NCBI GenBank assembly: GCA_914767885.1
Contig: CAJZBQ010000051.1
Location: 186,001-250,000, forward strand
Length of the DNA stretch: 64,000 nt
Direction: 5' to 3'
DNA from: Blepharisma stoltei
Taxonomy: Eukaryota > Ciliophora > Heterotrichea > Heterotrichida > Blepharismidae
Each line of letters starts with the position of its first letter. The first letter of the stretch is position 1. The notes beneath the pieces are model-generated. The model ran no database searches. It had not been told where the DNA came from and saw nothing but the letters and a program-made list of their open reading frames with translations. This document shows positions 53,277 through 64,000 of the stretch, piece after piece. The translations under genes and the position numbers were made by a program.

Positions 53277-55439
53277 ATGAAGCAAGACATAAGCCTCCAC
53301 GAAGAGCTCAGAGGAACCTACGAAAAAACTCTCCAACTCGCAGTCTCAATTACCCAGAGCAAGGCTGATTTATTTAGCTCAAAAGTTCGAGGTAATGATG
53401 CGAAATTTGTAAAATCAGTTGCAAGAGAATTCCACGATTTCAAGACAATTCATGACGATTATTTAAAGTCAAACAGCAACTCAATTAAAGTAGACCCAAT
53501 AGAAAACCCATCAAAATCTGAATCCCCAATCAGTAGGCGTCACAAATTTATGTACTCAAAATATGCAGGGAAGTTAAAGCTAAATACATCAGTTGATGAA
53601 GCCCATGCAATGGTCGCCTTAGCCAAGGCTGGCAATATATCTCCAATTGTGAGCTCTGCGAAGGAGTCTGATAAGCCTTCACCGATTTTAAAGAAGCTGA
53701 AATTTAATCATTCGTTATTATTGCAGAATGAAAAAAGCTCTACAAAGCTGCCTTATGTATCTTTACTTACTCCCCCCCCCCTCCGTGAGTGAACAAAATC
53801 ATTAGAAAAATCCCTATTTTTTGCCAAAAACCCACCCTCCGTGAGTGAACAAAATTTTTTTAATAGAAAAATTTTGTATGGAAAAAATTTTTGATATATA
53901 TAAATGATAATTAGTATAATGAAATCTAGAGCTAATTCTATTTAATTTTAAACGAATTGCATTTTAAAACATAAATTTTATAAATTTAATTAATATTTGC
54001 TTTCCAATTTTTGCGAATCAGGATTTTTTTAAATTTCGAAAAAAAAATATTTTTTATAAAATTTATATATATATTTTTTTTTATAAAATTTATATATAAA
54101 TTTTTTTAAAAAAAAAAATTAACCCCCCCTCCGTGAGTGAACAAAATTTTTTTGTTCACTCACGGAGGGGGGGGAGTTAGTGGAAAGACAAAGCCACCTC
54201 TTGATTTACCTTCATATAAAGAATACTTAAAATGCTATAAGACTTATAATAAAAAACAGCCAAAAGAGACTCCGTTCCAAAAAATCGACAGGTGCCAACA
54301 AATTTTGGAAAATTTACAAAAAGAGATTTCAGGGCTTGAAATATTTTATAATGAAAATCCTGGAATCCCTTGAAATAATGACAAAAAATTTCTGTTAAAG
54401 CTAAATAATAGTCCATCAAGAAGAAATGCAATGATAAAAGCATATAATGACAAAATTGCTGGGACCGCTAAAAATATTACACAGAATTCAAGACTAAAAA
54501 GATTCATCACGAAAAAAGTCCCAAAAACTCCGTCAATGTCCCCAGAAAAATTCAATGAATTTTACCATGAAAACAGCAAAACAGCGTCGGTAAGGCAAAA
54601 AATGAGCTCGCCTGTTTTTTCTATATCATTCGAAAAAACTAGTGAAACCAACCCGCTTATAGAGGATCCTAAAGACGTTTTACAAAGATGCTCAGAAAGA
54701 TTCAAACTTGCTGAAGATTCAGAAAACAAAAAATTAATCGAAATTCTCCAAAAATTAAAAGTGGAAAGGCCTTTAATTTTAAAGAAAAAAGCCCGTCTTA
54801 TTCTTGATGATAATGAAAAATATCGAGACAGGGTGTATTCTCTCAACAAATTCGAAGAATACAAACGCACTGTAGAGTTTGAAAGATTTAGCGCCATGAA
54901 AAAGAACAAATCCCAAGCATCTATTTACAATTCCCTATTAAGCTACCTCAAAAAAAGAGAAAGAATACCTTCAGAAATCGAGTTATCTCTTATGGATATC
55001 CTAAAAGAATACTTACTTCCCTTCGTGAGCTAACTTAAACATTGAAAAATCTCTATTTTATTGGTAAAAACCCTCTTGTGAGCGAACCAAATTTATTTTA
55101 ATTTATATAAGTGATAATAGATATACTGAATCTCTCTAGCTATTTCTAATTGAAATTTTAAATAGCTTATATTTTAATACAAATTGAATTAAATTTTACT
55201 TTCCAATTTTAGATTTTTTTAATTTCGAAAAAAAAAATTTACTGTAAAGTAGAAATTTTTTAAAGAAAAATTAACCCCTGAAGTTGGAGTCCGGAAATGT
55301 CATTTCTTTTCAAACCATCAAAGAAATCCTTAACGATCTTTCTTTTAAAGAAAAAATTAGCCTTAAGCCACTATTATCTATAGCGCAGTCCTTTTTAGAG
55401 ATAAGTGACGAAGAATTTGATATATTATTTATTGAATAA
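53277..55439 (+). CDS. hypothetical helical protein interrupted by two MITEs
   Basis: Starts MKQDISLHEELRGTYEKTLQ. Removing MITE 53770-54179 gives LPYVSLLSGKTKPPLDLPSY; UGA=Trp at 54371 (PGIPWNNDKK); removing the decayed MITE 55016-55292 joins MDILKEYL to GNVISFQTIKEIL. Ends ISDEEFDILFIE, TAA at 55437. About 490 residues, basic and helical, with motifs such as RRHKFMYSKYAGKL and FITKKVPKTPSMSPEKF. No known family; possibly cytoskeletal. Confidence 0.82.
53770..54179. mobile_element. MITE family A, copy 4, IES of 410 bp
   Basis: TTA at 53767-53769 and 54177-54179. Same orientation as copy 2: left motif twice (53772 and 53836 regions), right hairpin (54123-54174). Frame of the host restored (2 mod 3). 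Strongly similar to copies 1 and 2 throughout, including the ATAATTAG(T/C)AT(A/T)ATGAAATCTAG core. Confidence 0.97.
55016..55292. mobile_element. heavily decayed MITE family A, IES of 277 bp
   Basis: Left end TTACTTCCCTTCGTGAGCTAAC and a second eroded copy CCCTCTTGTGAGCGAACCAAA; the right end has lost the motif (GGAG followed by TCC where TTA is expected). Core still recognisable. Removing 277 bp from TTA (55013-55015) to TCC (55290-55292) restores frame. Confidence 0.8.
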
Positions 55440-55477
55440 TTGTAAATATTTTTTCTCTATGAATTTAAACAAATAAA

Positions 55478-58309
55478 ATGAGAAATTCATTATACTCAGT
55501 AAGCTTTGAGGACGCCATTCAAACAATAGGAGGCCATCATAGATATCAAAAATTGCTTGTAGCGCTGGTTTCTGGTATATGGGCAATTCAAGCTTTTTTT
55601 ATAAGGCTTCCCTTTGCATTGCCTATTAGAAAACAGCTTGAAATTATTATCGGAAAATTTAAAATGGCCTTTTATATTATTTCTTTGAAGTTCTCATTAA
55701 TAAGTCCAACTCTTGAATGCAGTGTTAATTCTGACGACTGTTGCAAAACCATCTACAAGATAGCAGAAACTTCACCTTACAATGCAGCCAGAGAATGAGA
55801 TTTAGTATGTGACGATAAATATAAAATAGACCTTATAAACGTGTGTTTTTATGCAGGGCTTGGTATAGGGATTTTTTTACTTTCTTGACTTGCAAATGCA
55901 TGGGGAAGGAAACCGGTCATATTTACCTGCTTAATTTGTGCAGCAGTATCTCTGATAGCCGCTTGCTTAAGTGTCTCTGCAGAGTTCTTTATGGGCTGCT
56001 GCATGGCGATTGGGTTCTTTATCGGTGGAATTTATATGACTTGTCTAGCTTACCTTATAGAAGCTGTCAGTATAAAATTCAGAGGACTTTATACAGGGGC
56101 TATTTTTGTAGCCTGGGGCTGTGGTATGCTTTTAATGAGTTTATTTTCCTTGCTCCCCCTCTATGGGCGAATAAAAAAAATTTAGGGGGTTAATTTTTTT
56201 AAAAATTTTATATATAAATTTATAGTAAAAACTTAAAAAATATAATATTCGAAATAACTTAAAGCAAATATTAATTTAATTTTTAAGGTTTAAAATTAAA
56301 AGAATTAACTAGAGATTTCGTTATAATAATTATTACTCACATATCAAATATTTTTTCATGAAAAAGTTTTATATTAAAAATCTTTTGTTCGCTCACAGAG
56401 GGTTTTTTTACCAAAAATAAGGATGCTTTTGTTCTCTAACAGAGGGAGGAGCTACTTGTCGATTCTTGAAGGATTCAATTTATTGTGATCGCTTTTTTCG
56501 ACATATCTATGACTCCAATAGTCTTCAAGTTTCACGAATCCCCTAGATTTTTGGCAGCAAATCGAGGAAAATACTCGAAAGCAAGGTATATCCTGAATAA
56601 CATTGCACACATAAACAGTCAGCAGCCCTTTGTAGAGATGCTTGAAGGGGAAAAGGTGATAGGGTACCAAGAAGACCACAGCATAAGTACTTCGTCACAG
56701 CCTAGTGACAGCACACAGTCAAGCAGAAAATATTCATTTATTCCGATTTCTAAAGGAATTGTGAGTGTTACTGAAGCTGAATTGAAAAACGTGAAGCATT
56801 ATTCTTATATTGATTTGTGTAGATTGCAGTCTTAATCTCATCTTAATTACAGGCTTGCTTTTGCCTATTGGTTGCGCAGTCATCGCTCCGGGGTTCATTC
56901 GCTTTGCAACGCTGTCGGCCAAGTGGGGAATTTAATCATTAAATTATTATAGAGAACCTCCCAGCAAGCTTGAAAAAATTTCATGTCACTTATTTAGCAT
57001 CTGCCCCTTGCTCTCCAGTTTGATTCCACAGCTTAAGGTTTGTGTTGTTCCCTCCTGACGAGAGTCTGCACTAGCTATCCGGAGATAGAGATACTGGGTC
57101 ACCGCGCCGTTAGTCAACGAGGTTACCTTTTCCAAAAATTCGAAAAGTGAATTTCTGGTCAGGTTCTCGACCCAGATGAAACTTGTAGTCTAGAGGCAAC
57201 TTCCGGCATCGCATTAGGAAAATATCCGATTACCAAAGCGGACGCTCTCTGGCCTTGCTGGGATATCCCTTTCCAACTTCCAAGCTCCTTCCTCCTCGGG
57301 GTAAAACCCTGCCCTGGATGTGAGCCTGCTGTCGGCTAGCCTAACATTGCGCTCCACTAGACCAAGTAAAATCGGGATGGATATACATACCAAACGCTTT
57401 TTCTCCTTGCACAAGGTCTGCTACAGGTGTTAAAAGGCCAGGTTTATTCGCCACTCCAAGTGGGGAGATTGAGATTATTAACCCAGCGGGAAAGGATCTG
57501 CACCAGCTTGCTCCTCCACCATGGGGACATCAGAAGGGTGCGCTCTTTCTCTTGCACCTCTTCTCGCCTTACGGTTCCAGTGTTAAGTGTCAAAGAATAG
57601 ATTGCAGTCAGTTAGAGCTGAATATGCAATCATTTTTATGCTGTTTTTCCTTTTGGGCTTAAGCGATTTGACTGATAGCCAGCTAGCTCCAAGCTATTTG
57701 GAAAATAACTATATAAATCAGTCTATTATATCTGCAATTGAAATTTTAGCATATGCAGGGACAGTTTTTAGTCTTGGAAAAATGGGTAGACAAGTAGGGC
57801 TATTGATAACTTTTGGGATAACTGGGCTGTCTTTATTAATAGCTTTAGCTTTTTCACAGAATAAATGCAGCACAAATGCATTCTGTGCTATAAATACATA
57901 TGTATCAAAGCTGCTTCTGTCTATATCAAGGCTCGGGATATGTGGCTCAAAACTAATAATATTGATTATGATTAATGAAAAATTCCCTACGTCAATTAGG
58001 AGTTTATCATTAGGTGGCTTAGGAGTCGCGATAATAGCAGCGAGCTTGCTGTATCCTCAAACAATTATTTTCTTTGCGAAATCAAAGATGAGTCCTATGC
58101 TTGGAATAGGAATTTTAATGCTGTTTGGGAGTGTGATTTCTTGTATGGTTACTGAGACCAAGGACAAGCCGATGGAAGACTATGTGGAAGAAGAAAAAGA
58201 AGAAATGAAAAACCCTGTAGATATTAGTAATTTAGAAATTCAGCCGGCAGAGAATAATTCTTTGAATCACCAGAATGAGAACTTCCAGCAGTTAAATGAA
58301 GAACAATAA
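55478..58309 (+). CDS. MFS transporter, sugar/organic-ion (SLC22/SV2-like)
   Basis: About 530 residues after insert removal. LISPTLECS luminal loop region, then LANAWGRKPVIFTCLICAAV (MFS loop 2-3 motif with GRK), UGA=Trp in REWDLVCDD and LLSWLANA, AYLIEAVSIKFRGLYTGA (TM4-5 motif), VFKFHESPRFLAANRGKYSK (ESPRFL motif of this MFS group), SLGKMGRQVGLLITFGITGL, MINEKFPTSIRSLSLGGLGV (second RxG motif). Acidic C-terminal tail. Inserts: MITE 56153-56454 and retroposon-like 56832-57609. A stop-free 51-bp TA-bounded insert at 55626-55676 is possible but unproven. Substrate unknown. Confidence 0.9.
56153..56454. mobile_element. decayed MITE family A, IES of 302 bp, imperfect boundary
   Basis: Left TTG (56150-56152) followed by CTCCCCCTCTATGGGCGAAT; right GAACAG-like TTCTCTAACAGAGGGAGGAG followed by CTA (56452-56454). 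Length 2 mod 3 as needed; result FSLLVDSWRIQF. Confidence 0.88.
56832..57609. mobile_element. retroposon-like insert in MFS gene, 12-bp target duplication
   Basis: TAGATTGCAGTC at 56820-56831 and 57598-57609. The 766-bp core is GC-rich; a tail AATTAAGATGAGATTAAG (minus strand) abuts the left duplication. Contains two related segments, CCAAGTGGGGAATTTAATC near 56918 and CCAAGTGGGGAGATTGAG near 57457, so it may be composite. Removal gives DLCRLQSVRAEYA in frame (1 mod 3). Confidence 0.95.
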
Positions 58310-58572
58310 ATTAAGTCTATATTATATTGCAATTATTTTTTTTGGCTTTAATATAGTTTAAACGGCATTTACTATTTGCCTTACATTTAATGGGCATTTT
58401 TTCGATTTTTATCATATTTTCATAAGCCCTTCTAATAAAAAAATAATTTAGCTTATATTCATAGTTAACTGAAATAAAATTATTTATTAGCCACTATCTT
58501 TTCTATATATCATAATTGCTTCTAAACTTTTTTCTATGATAAAGTGCTGGAATCTAATTATCTTTAAAATTA

Positions 58573-59038
58573 TATACATAAAAATGGTGACGACAGACCA
58601 CCCGACCTCTCGACCTTATTTCTTCAACACCTGCAGGCAACGGCCCAGTGTCGGGTATTTAGGTGGAAAGGGGCTGGTAATCCTTTATGTATTATCGAGT
58701 TGGGCTTTCCTAGGGTCCAGGGAGCTAATCCCTGGACTTAGAGTTTTTCCTCCAGTACAACCATTGGAAAGGGCAAGGTTGGCCAATGTCTGAAGGGCAA
58801 TATGACTCTCAGACCCTAAAGACGGTATTTACCTAACGAGAAACTGAGAGTTTCGACCCAGGTGGTTAGCCCTTAGACTCCAGGAGCCATGGAAGTCAAG
58901 ACTGGTGTGCGAATGCCTTGTTTGCAGCAACAAGGAAGGGTGTCCGCCGGGATCCCTCAGAGATGATGATCGTGTAGGGGTGGAAATCCCCGGCCTTGCG
59001 AAAGCGAATGGCACAATCTAATCTAATCTTTGAAATTA
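58573..59038 (+). mobile_element. intergenic retroposon-like element, 13-bp target duplication
   Basis: ATCTTTAAAATTA at 58560-58572 and ATCTTTGAAATTA at 59026-59038. GC-rich core of 453 bp ending in the tail CACAATCTAATCTA next to the right duplication, so it points to plus. No protein-like ORF. Confidence 0.85.
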
Positions 59039-59141
59039 AATTAATTATTGCACCTACTCTATTTCACCCAAATTCGTATTCAAATTCTTCTTGATAAAAA
59101 ATAATTGAATTCTTATCCTATTAATAATTTTTCCAAATTTT

Positions 59142-59774
59142 ATGTCAAGAGTTAAAAAACCTTCAGAAAATTTATCAATTGAAACTCAAAGCCAAAATAT
59201 CCTCAACAAAGTCCACCATAGGCACTCTCTATCTAATCCTAATTCACGAAGTCCCTTATCAAATAGCCAACAGCAATCGAAAATAAAATTTTCAAATATC
59301 CTAACAAGCAAGCATCAATTTCTTAATAGAGAGTCTTCTCCCTACGCCCAAAGCCAATCTATTACCAAAACCTACTCAATCTCCAACATTCACAAAAAAA
59401 AAGAAAAAACCCGAATTAAGATGAAATCAGCGTCAACTTTGAGTTCAAATAATTCTTCAGCACAATTAGGTAAACCTACTTTGAAGCCGATTCGTAATGA
59501 GAATCCATTAGAAACGACATTCCCAAACTTCAGCTTTTATGATGATTGGAAAGAAAAAAATAGAGGAAAGCATGCGTCAGCTGATATGAGTCTCAATGTT
59601 ACGAATTGTATTAATTTGGTGGATCAAAGTAAAGATCAGGACTCTAAAGATCCGCTGAGAGAGTATGCAAGGCAGAATGAAGAAGCTCAGGGGCTAGAAT
59701 TCAAGCTTACTAAACTTCTAACTCATCAATGATTAATAATATGCAAATTATTAAAAAATAAAGGAATTATATAA
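59142..59774 (+). CDS. hypothetical basic, Ser-rich protein
   Basis: MSRVKKPSENLSIETQSQNI, rich in Ser, Asn and Lys, with a C-terminal helix (LREYARQNEEAQGLEFKLTK). With UGA=Trp at 59730 the frame runs 14 codons further to TAA at 59772-59774. About 210 residues, disordered, family unknown. Confidence 0.65.
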
Positions 59775-59927
59775 AATTATTTTAGCTACCAATAAATCTT
59801 TTCGGTACTCTAATATTATTGATTAATGATGAACTAACTAATGATAAATTACTGCCATAAGATTTAATGTCTGGCCATTTCATAAAATTTTTAAGTTCTT
59901 TTTATTATTGTTTATATAACTCTAGCT

Positions 59928-60245
59928 TTCCACTCGTGAGCGAACAAAAAACTTTTGTTCCCTAGCAGGGGTTAATTTTTTTTTAAAAATTTATATAATA
60001 ATTTTGTTTTTCAAAATTTAAAAAAATCTTAAATTAAAGCAAATATTAATTTAATATGTAAAATTTATGTTTTAAAATGCAAGCTGTTAAAATTAATAAA
60101 ATTAGCTAGAGATTTCACTATAATAATTATCACTTATATACCAACATTTTTCATAAAAATTTTTTGTTCTTTCAAGGAGGGTGGGCTTTACCAAACAAAT
60201 AGAGATTTTTCTAATGGTTTTGCTCTCTCACGGAGGGGGGCATAA
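59928..60245. mobile_element. decayed MITE family A, intergenic
   Basis: Left end CCACTCGTGAGCGAACAAAA with an eroded hairpin; right end has the doubled motif, TTCTTTCAAGGAGGGTGGGC near 60165 and GCTCTCTCACGGAGGGGGG near 60222. Ends approximate because no gene is interrupted. Confidence 0.85.
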
Positions 60246-60277
60246 GCAATCTCTCTACAGCCATCTATTATTAATGA

Positions 60278-60705
60278 TTAAATTAGATTCTAACGGGTCT
60301 CTAGGGATTATTTCAGCCTATCAACTTCCCAGGCCGACTTCATGCTCAGGTAGCCCTAAGACCTGCGCCACAGCACGCCCTTTTCCTATCGGATCTCTCG
60401 AGGAGACTCACCCTAAAATGCCTGGGTCTAACACTGCGAAAAAGACTCTCTTAGCCTGGTAGTACTCAGGACATGAGGGAAATGACGCTGCTATTCTGCC
60501 TTATCCAAGCAAAAATTGCTACCCAGAAGCATGAGCTGAGTTTGCGTCTTCGATCTTTCATCTTGACTTAGGATAAAAAGCCTGTCTGTAGTCCTAGCCA
60601 GACAAAAACCTGGCCCTGGACTTCTTAAAAGGATGGAATCAATTTTATCTGGGGCTTTACCAACCTACTTCCTCTTGCCAATTTTTAAAAAAGTATTATT
60701 AATGA
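60278..60705 (-). mobile_element. intergenic retroposon-like element, 12-bp target duplication
   Basis: TATTATTAATGA at 60266-60277 and 60694-60705. GC-rich core; tail GAATCTAATTTAA on the minus strand abuts the left copy. Sits between the MITE ending near 60245 and the next gene. Confidence 0.88.
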
Positions 60706-60744
60706 GGAATAAGAGAAAAATCAGCAAAAACCGCATCTCCAAAA

Positions 60745-61500
60745 ATGCAAAAAGAAGTTTTTGATGTATATAGCAAAATTTTCGAAGAAACAATCTCCAA
60801 AGACAAGCTGTTTGGTCCTTTGCTGTTAAAAATTCAGCATGCTTATGAAGATTGAATAGAATCCGCAAGCAATGACTTTAAAGAAGCCTCAAACAATCTT
60901 AAGTTTGAACTCTCCGAATTAAGCAAAAAATGTCAGCAGCAAAGTGAAGATAAAAAAACAATGGACCGAAAAATCGAAAAATTATCAAAAGAAAACTATG
61001 AATTAAGCAAAACTCTAGAAGAACAAGAAGCCAGATACACAGATTTACAAGACAAGTTTTTTAAAATTGCTAATATAAAGCTAGATCAAGTGCCTCAAGA
61101 TGACAGTACGTGAAAATATTTAATTGCCGAAAACCAGAACTATGCAAGTGTTTGTGAAAAAATGAGAAATGAGCTGAAATCTTTTGCATATAAAGAAAAA
61201 AAACTGCTGAAGCTTATTTTAGCTATGAAGAAAAGAGGCTACCCAGTAGAAGAAATATATGAACAAGAAGTCCGAGGACACTCTAAGAAGAAAAAAGATT
61301 ATGAATACAATGAGTCTGATGAGTGCCCTGATGACACAGAAAATGAGCAACTTGTATCAGGAAGGCCAAAAGATGTAGAAAAGCCTGGCATGATTCCAAG
61401 CTTGAATTTGAAAGAAATAAAGCAAGAAACACCTTATTCATCTTCTTCATCGTCTAGTTATTACTCAGACAGTGAGTCACGATTTATGAAGACTCAATAG
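60745..61500 (+). CDS. coiled-coil protein with acidic / Ser-rich tail
   Basis: Best start ATG 60745 (MQKEVFDVYSKIFEETISKD); a stop lies just upstream in the same frame. UGA=Trp at AYEDWIES (60854) and DDSTWKYL (61111). Long coiled coil (FKEASNNLKFELSELSKKCQ ... KLSKENYELSKTLEEQEARY), then a basic patch, acidic region and SSSSSSSYYSDSES tail. TAG at 61498. About 251 residues, family unknown. Confidence 0.75.
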
Positions 61501-61687
61501 ATTAATTTAACTTGTAGGTGTAACCTTATAAATCTTGATCCCATGCGGTGCATGATTTTTTGAAATAGATATTGTTAGGGATTTGGCTGCATTTTTTTCT
61601 TATCAGGTAATTTTTAGGAAATAGCAGGGTTTTCTAAATAGATGTCTGATGAAAATTTTTCTAAATTGCCTCAAAGCAAATACCAAA

Positions 61688-62912
61688 TTATCAAAAAATG
61701 CAGAGAGAATGGACAACAATCCCATGAGGCGGTATCCCAGTTGCTGCAATGAAATTCCCACTCGTGGTAGTCTTATCCCACAACTCATAAATTGTAGCAT
61801 TACCAGTAATAGCGATATCCCTCAAATTTAAATGATAATTCCTCTTCAAAACGCTCCAATTCATAAGTGCAACCACTTGGCTGCCTCCAGACAGCTGCCC
61901 AGCCCATACTTGTACATCGACCCCAGTAAGGTAATTTTGATAGTCACAAGCCAGTCTGCAAGTTGCCTGAATTCCTAATGGATCTTGATTAATCGCAATT
62001 ACATCAGAATTTCCCAAAATATATAAGGTCTCGTTAGACATTTGAGTCAAATCACACCCAATAATAAGTGGCGCTTTGGATAAAGCCCAAAGCGAAAAGT
62101 GGCTTTTGTATTCTTCAAAATTCATGCCTCCGTTTCCTACTTCTAGCATATCAGGGTCATTCCAGCCTCCAGGTCCTGCATATTGTGAGTGCATGGAATT
62201 TAAATAGAAATTAAGCATCATACTCTGCCATACATCCTTGATATCTTGAGTTGTTCGCCAGCTGTTTCCTGTGATGTTTCCCCATGTCCAGACATCGCCC
62301 TCTCCCCAGTCACATATAGAATAGAAAATTGACCTGCCGCATTGAGATAGGGCGACTCTCATATCTGTATATCGCACTTTTGGAGGGACATTTTGGTTGT
62401 TGCAATTGTCATATTTTATACCCATTTATTATGTAAATAAAAAATTCTATTTTATAGTTATTATATAATAACGGTTATTTATATTGATATAAGTAATCAA
62501 TTTCCCAAGACGCAAAAGAATTTGCATCAGTTTGTTCATTATCTAGTGAGCCAGGCTGCCCTTGACATGTATTGGTTCCAGCGTCTGAATAAATTCCAAG
62601 CTTCAAGCCTAAAGAATGGACATAGTTAGCAACTCCAGAAATTCCTTGTGGGAACTTGGTTGGATCTGGGACTAGTTGGTCGTTCGCGTTTCTTTGGTGA
62701 AGAGCCCAACAGTCATCAATGTTTATATATTGATAACCTTTTGCGCTGAGACCTGAAGAAACCATTGCACTTGCTGCAGAAGTAATGACTGTTGCGTTTA
62801 TGTTACAAGCGAAGTGGTTTCATGTAGACCAGCCCATTTGAGGGGTTTTCCCAAGCCCATTGTTCAATGCAAAAGCAGAAGACAGTATAAGGAGAAGAAA
62901 AGAAAGTCCCAT
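61688..62912 (-). CDS. alpha-galactosidase, glycoside hydrolase family 27
   Basis: ATG at 62912 with signal peptide (MGLSFLLLILSSAFALNN). [20 protein letters not shown] contains the GH27 GWxxWN signature with W=UGA. YQYINIDDCWALHQRN, LGIYSDAGTNTCQGQPGS; a 73-bp IES (62419-62491) restores SWEIDYLKYDNCNN with the catalytic nucleophile Asp of the YLKYDN motif. Then SICDWGEGDVWTWG, GGWNDPDMLEVGNGGM (catalytic acid Asp region), LSKAPLIIGCDL, VIAINQDPLG. C-terminal beta domain. UGA=Trp also at the very end, TAA at 61688. Lysosomal or secreted removal of alpha-galactosyl groups. Confidence 0.96.
62419..62491. other. IES, 73 bp, TA-bounded, in the active-site motif
   Basis: TA at 62417-62418 and 62490-62491; 1 mod 3 as needed. 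Removal forms DYLKYDNCNN, the GH27 nucleophile motif. Confidence 0.95.
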
Positions 62913-63116
62913 TTATAAGACTTAATTATTGTGATTAATTTGCCTTGTTTTGGGTGAAATTTATATACTTTTATTGAATATCTATAAATAGATATTAGAA
63001 AGTTAGTGATTTTTAAAGTAAAAATGCGGAGAAAACTGCTTATTATTGGTAAAAAAAAATTTTAAAGCAGTGTAATATCCTATTTCAATACATGTAAGAC
63101 TATAATATTTTACTTA

Positions 63117-63410
63117 ATGGAAGAGGAAAAATTAAATAGACTGCTAGTTGAAAAGGATGCCAAAATAAGCGAAATGGCTAAAAAACTTGATGAGCAGCTT
63201 AAAATAATGGAAATATTGAGCCAGAGACTGCAGCAAGATGAATTAGAAAACCAAAGATTAATGAAAAAGTACCTGAAAAAAGACGAACAACTAAAGCAAG
63301 AAAAAAGTGACAAAAAGATTTTGATAGGAAGAGAAAAAGAGCTGACCAAGCAAGAAGGAGACCAAGGCTGATTTGGGAAGATTAAAGGCTTGATACTGAA
63401 GAATATCTAA
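63117..63410 (+). CDS. small coiled-coil protein
   Basis: 97 residues: MEEEKLNRLLVEKDAKISEM, an almost continuous heptad coiled coil, then after UGA=Trp at 63369 the basic end GWFGKIKGLILKNI, TAA at 63408. Resembles the GRIP-like or short golgin tails only loosely. Family unknown. Divergent from the alpha-galactosidase gene. Confidence 0.7.
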
Positions 63411-63631
63411 TTCTGTGCAAGTCTACACTTCTTGTCAGATACAAAAGGATAAATATTTAATTTCTAGCTCTTAAAACTTGTAGAATGTTAACTGAATTCT
63501 ATTATTAACTGCTCTTAAAGATACCACACATGAAAATTAAAATAAAAACGTATTTAGGAATTGGCTTCTTACTAAAAATTTAAATTATTTCCTTCACTAA
63601 ATAATAATTATTAGCTATATTTTCACCTAAA

Positions 63632-64000
63632 TTATTGGACCCTCAAATACGGGATTCCATACTGCACAATTCCATACTTCATCAATATATTCGCTGCATC
63701 ATTCCTATACCTAAACATGGCTCCGCCCACACTTTGGTTACTAGTCAGCCCTTTCCACAGCCCTGCTGCAAACTCCACCGCATTTTTGCTCAAAATTGGC
63801 CAAGTATTATTAACTATACTCGCGCAGCCTATCATTGAAAACAGCTCTGGCATAGGATGCTCCCTTGCTTTATTTTTCTTCATATACTTTTTCAGCATAA
63901 TAAACCTTTCTAGGTTTACTATACACCTGCAGCATGGAGAAGAGCTTAAAGAAGTGACTGTTTGTTCCTCAATTCCTTCAGAAATCAAATTAAAAAACAA
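63632..64000 (-). CDS. C-terminal part of an unidentified protein, 5' end beyond window
   Basis: At least 122 codons open to the window edge, TAA at 63632-63634. Sequence such as NTWPILSKNAVEFAAGLWKG and DAANILMKYGIVQYGIPYLR looks conserved and globular, but I cannot name the family. Confidence 0.6.
   Translation of the reverse strand: MFFNLISEGIEEQTVTSLSSSPCCRCIVNLERFIMLKKYMKKNKAREHPMPELFSMIGCASIVNNTWPILSKNAVEFAAGLWKGLTSNQSVGGAMFRYRNDAANILMKYGIVQYGIPYLRVQ

Overview
This is germline (micronuclear) DNA of a heterotrich ciliate, most like Blepharisma. Three things seen in the sequence support that. (1) UGA is read as tryptophan: many frames only continue through in-frame TGA, and the TGA falls on conserved Trp positions of known families (GH27 alpha-galactosidase GWSTWN, DHHC CxxDHHCxWLNN, RCC1 YTWGN, metallophosphoesterase, importin-alpha ARM repeats). 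Only TAA and TAG end genes. (2) All eight spliceosomal introns I could place are exactly 15 nt, GTA...AG. (3) Most genes are interrupted by inserts flanked by short direct repeats, usually containing TA. Removing one repeat copy plus the insert restores frame and conserved protein sequence. These are internal eliminated sequences (IESs). UGA=Trp together with 15-nt introns is known from Blepharisma (Stentor has 15-nt introns but the standard code). Background is AT-rich with short intergenic gaps.

Layout: 0-2.4 kb coiled-coil protein (cut by the edge); 2.7-8.4 kb three diverged importin-alpha-like paralogs; 8.8-12.8 kb RCC1/coiled-coil, small and C2H2/LRR proteins; 13.1-19.2 kb ankyrin, seven-TM, R2R3-Myb and two unknown proteins; 19.2-21.4 kb DOMON/cytochrome b561/cytochrome b5/NAD(P)-reductase fusion; 22.4-23.3 kb nested transposons; 23.9-30.2 kb RICTOR, an acylated ARM-like protein and TRAPPC6; 30.3-36 kb DHHC palmitoyltransferase, secreted and unknown proteins, mitochondrial carrier; 36.2-41.4 kb EF-hand/C2 membrane protein, BBS2, uridine kinase, PDE6D; 41.6-46.9 kb coiled-coil, quinone reductase, metallophosphoesterase; 46.9-52.5 kb two acyl-CoA oxidases; 53-64 kb unknown proteins, an MFS transporter, alpha-galactosidase.

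The striking content is the IES population. I resolved about 30 intragenic inserts of 22-778 bp. They fall into at least four kinds: short AT-rich TA-bounded IESs; MITEs with ends CCCTCCGTGAGTGAACAAAA (intact to very decayed); a second MITE family with a different terminal motif but the same unusual asymmetric end architecture; and GC-richer retroposon-like elements with 10-16 bp target-site duplications and short-repeat tails, which also behave as precisely removable IESs. Paralog pairs (importins, acyl-CoA oxidases) act as internal controls: one copy carries the insert, the other does not. No tRNA, rRNA, CRISPR or bacterial-type feature was recognised. IES ends are inferred from frame and repeats, not from somatic DNA.
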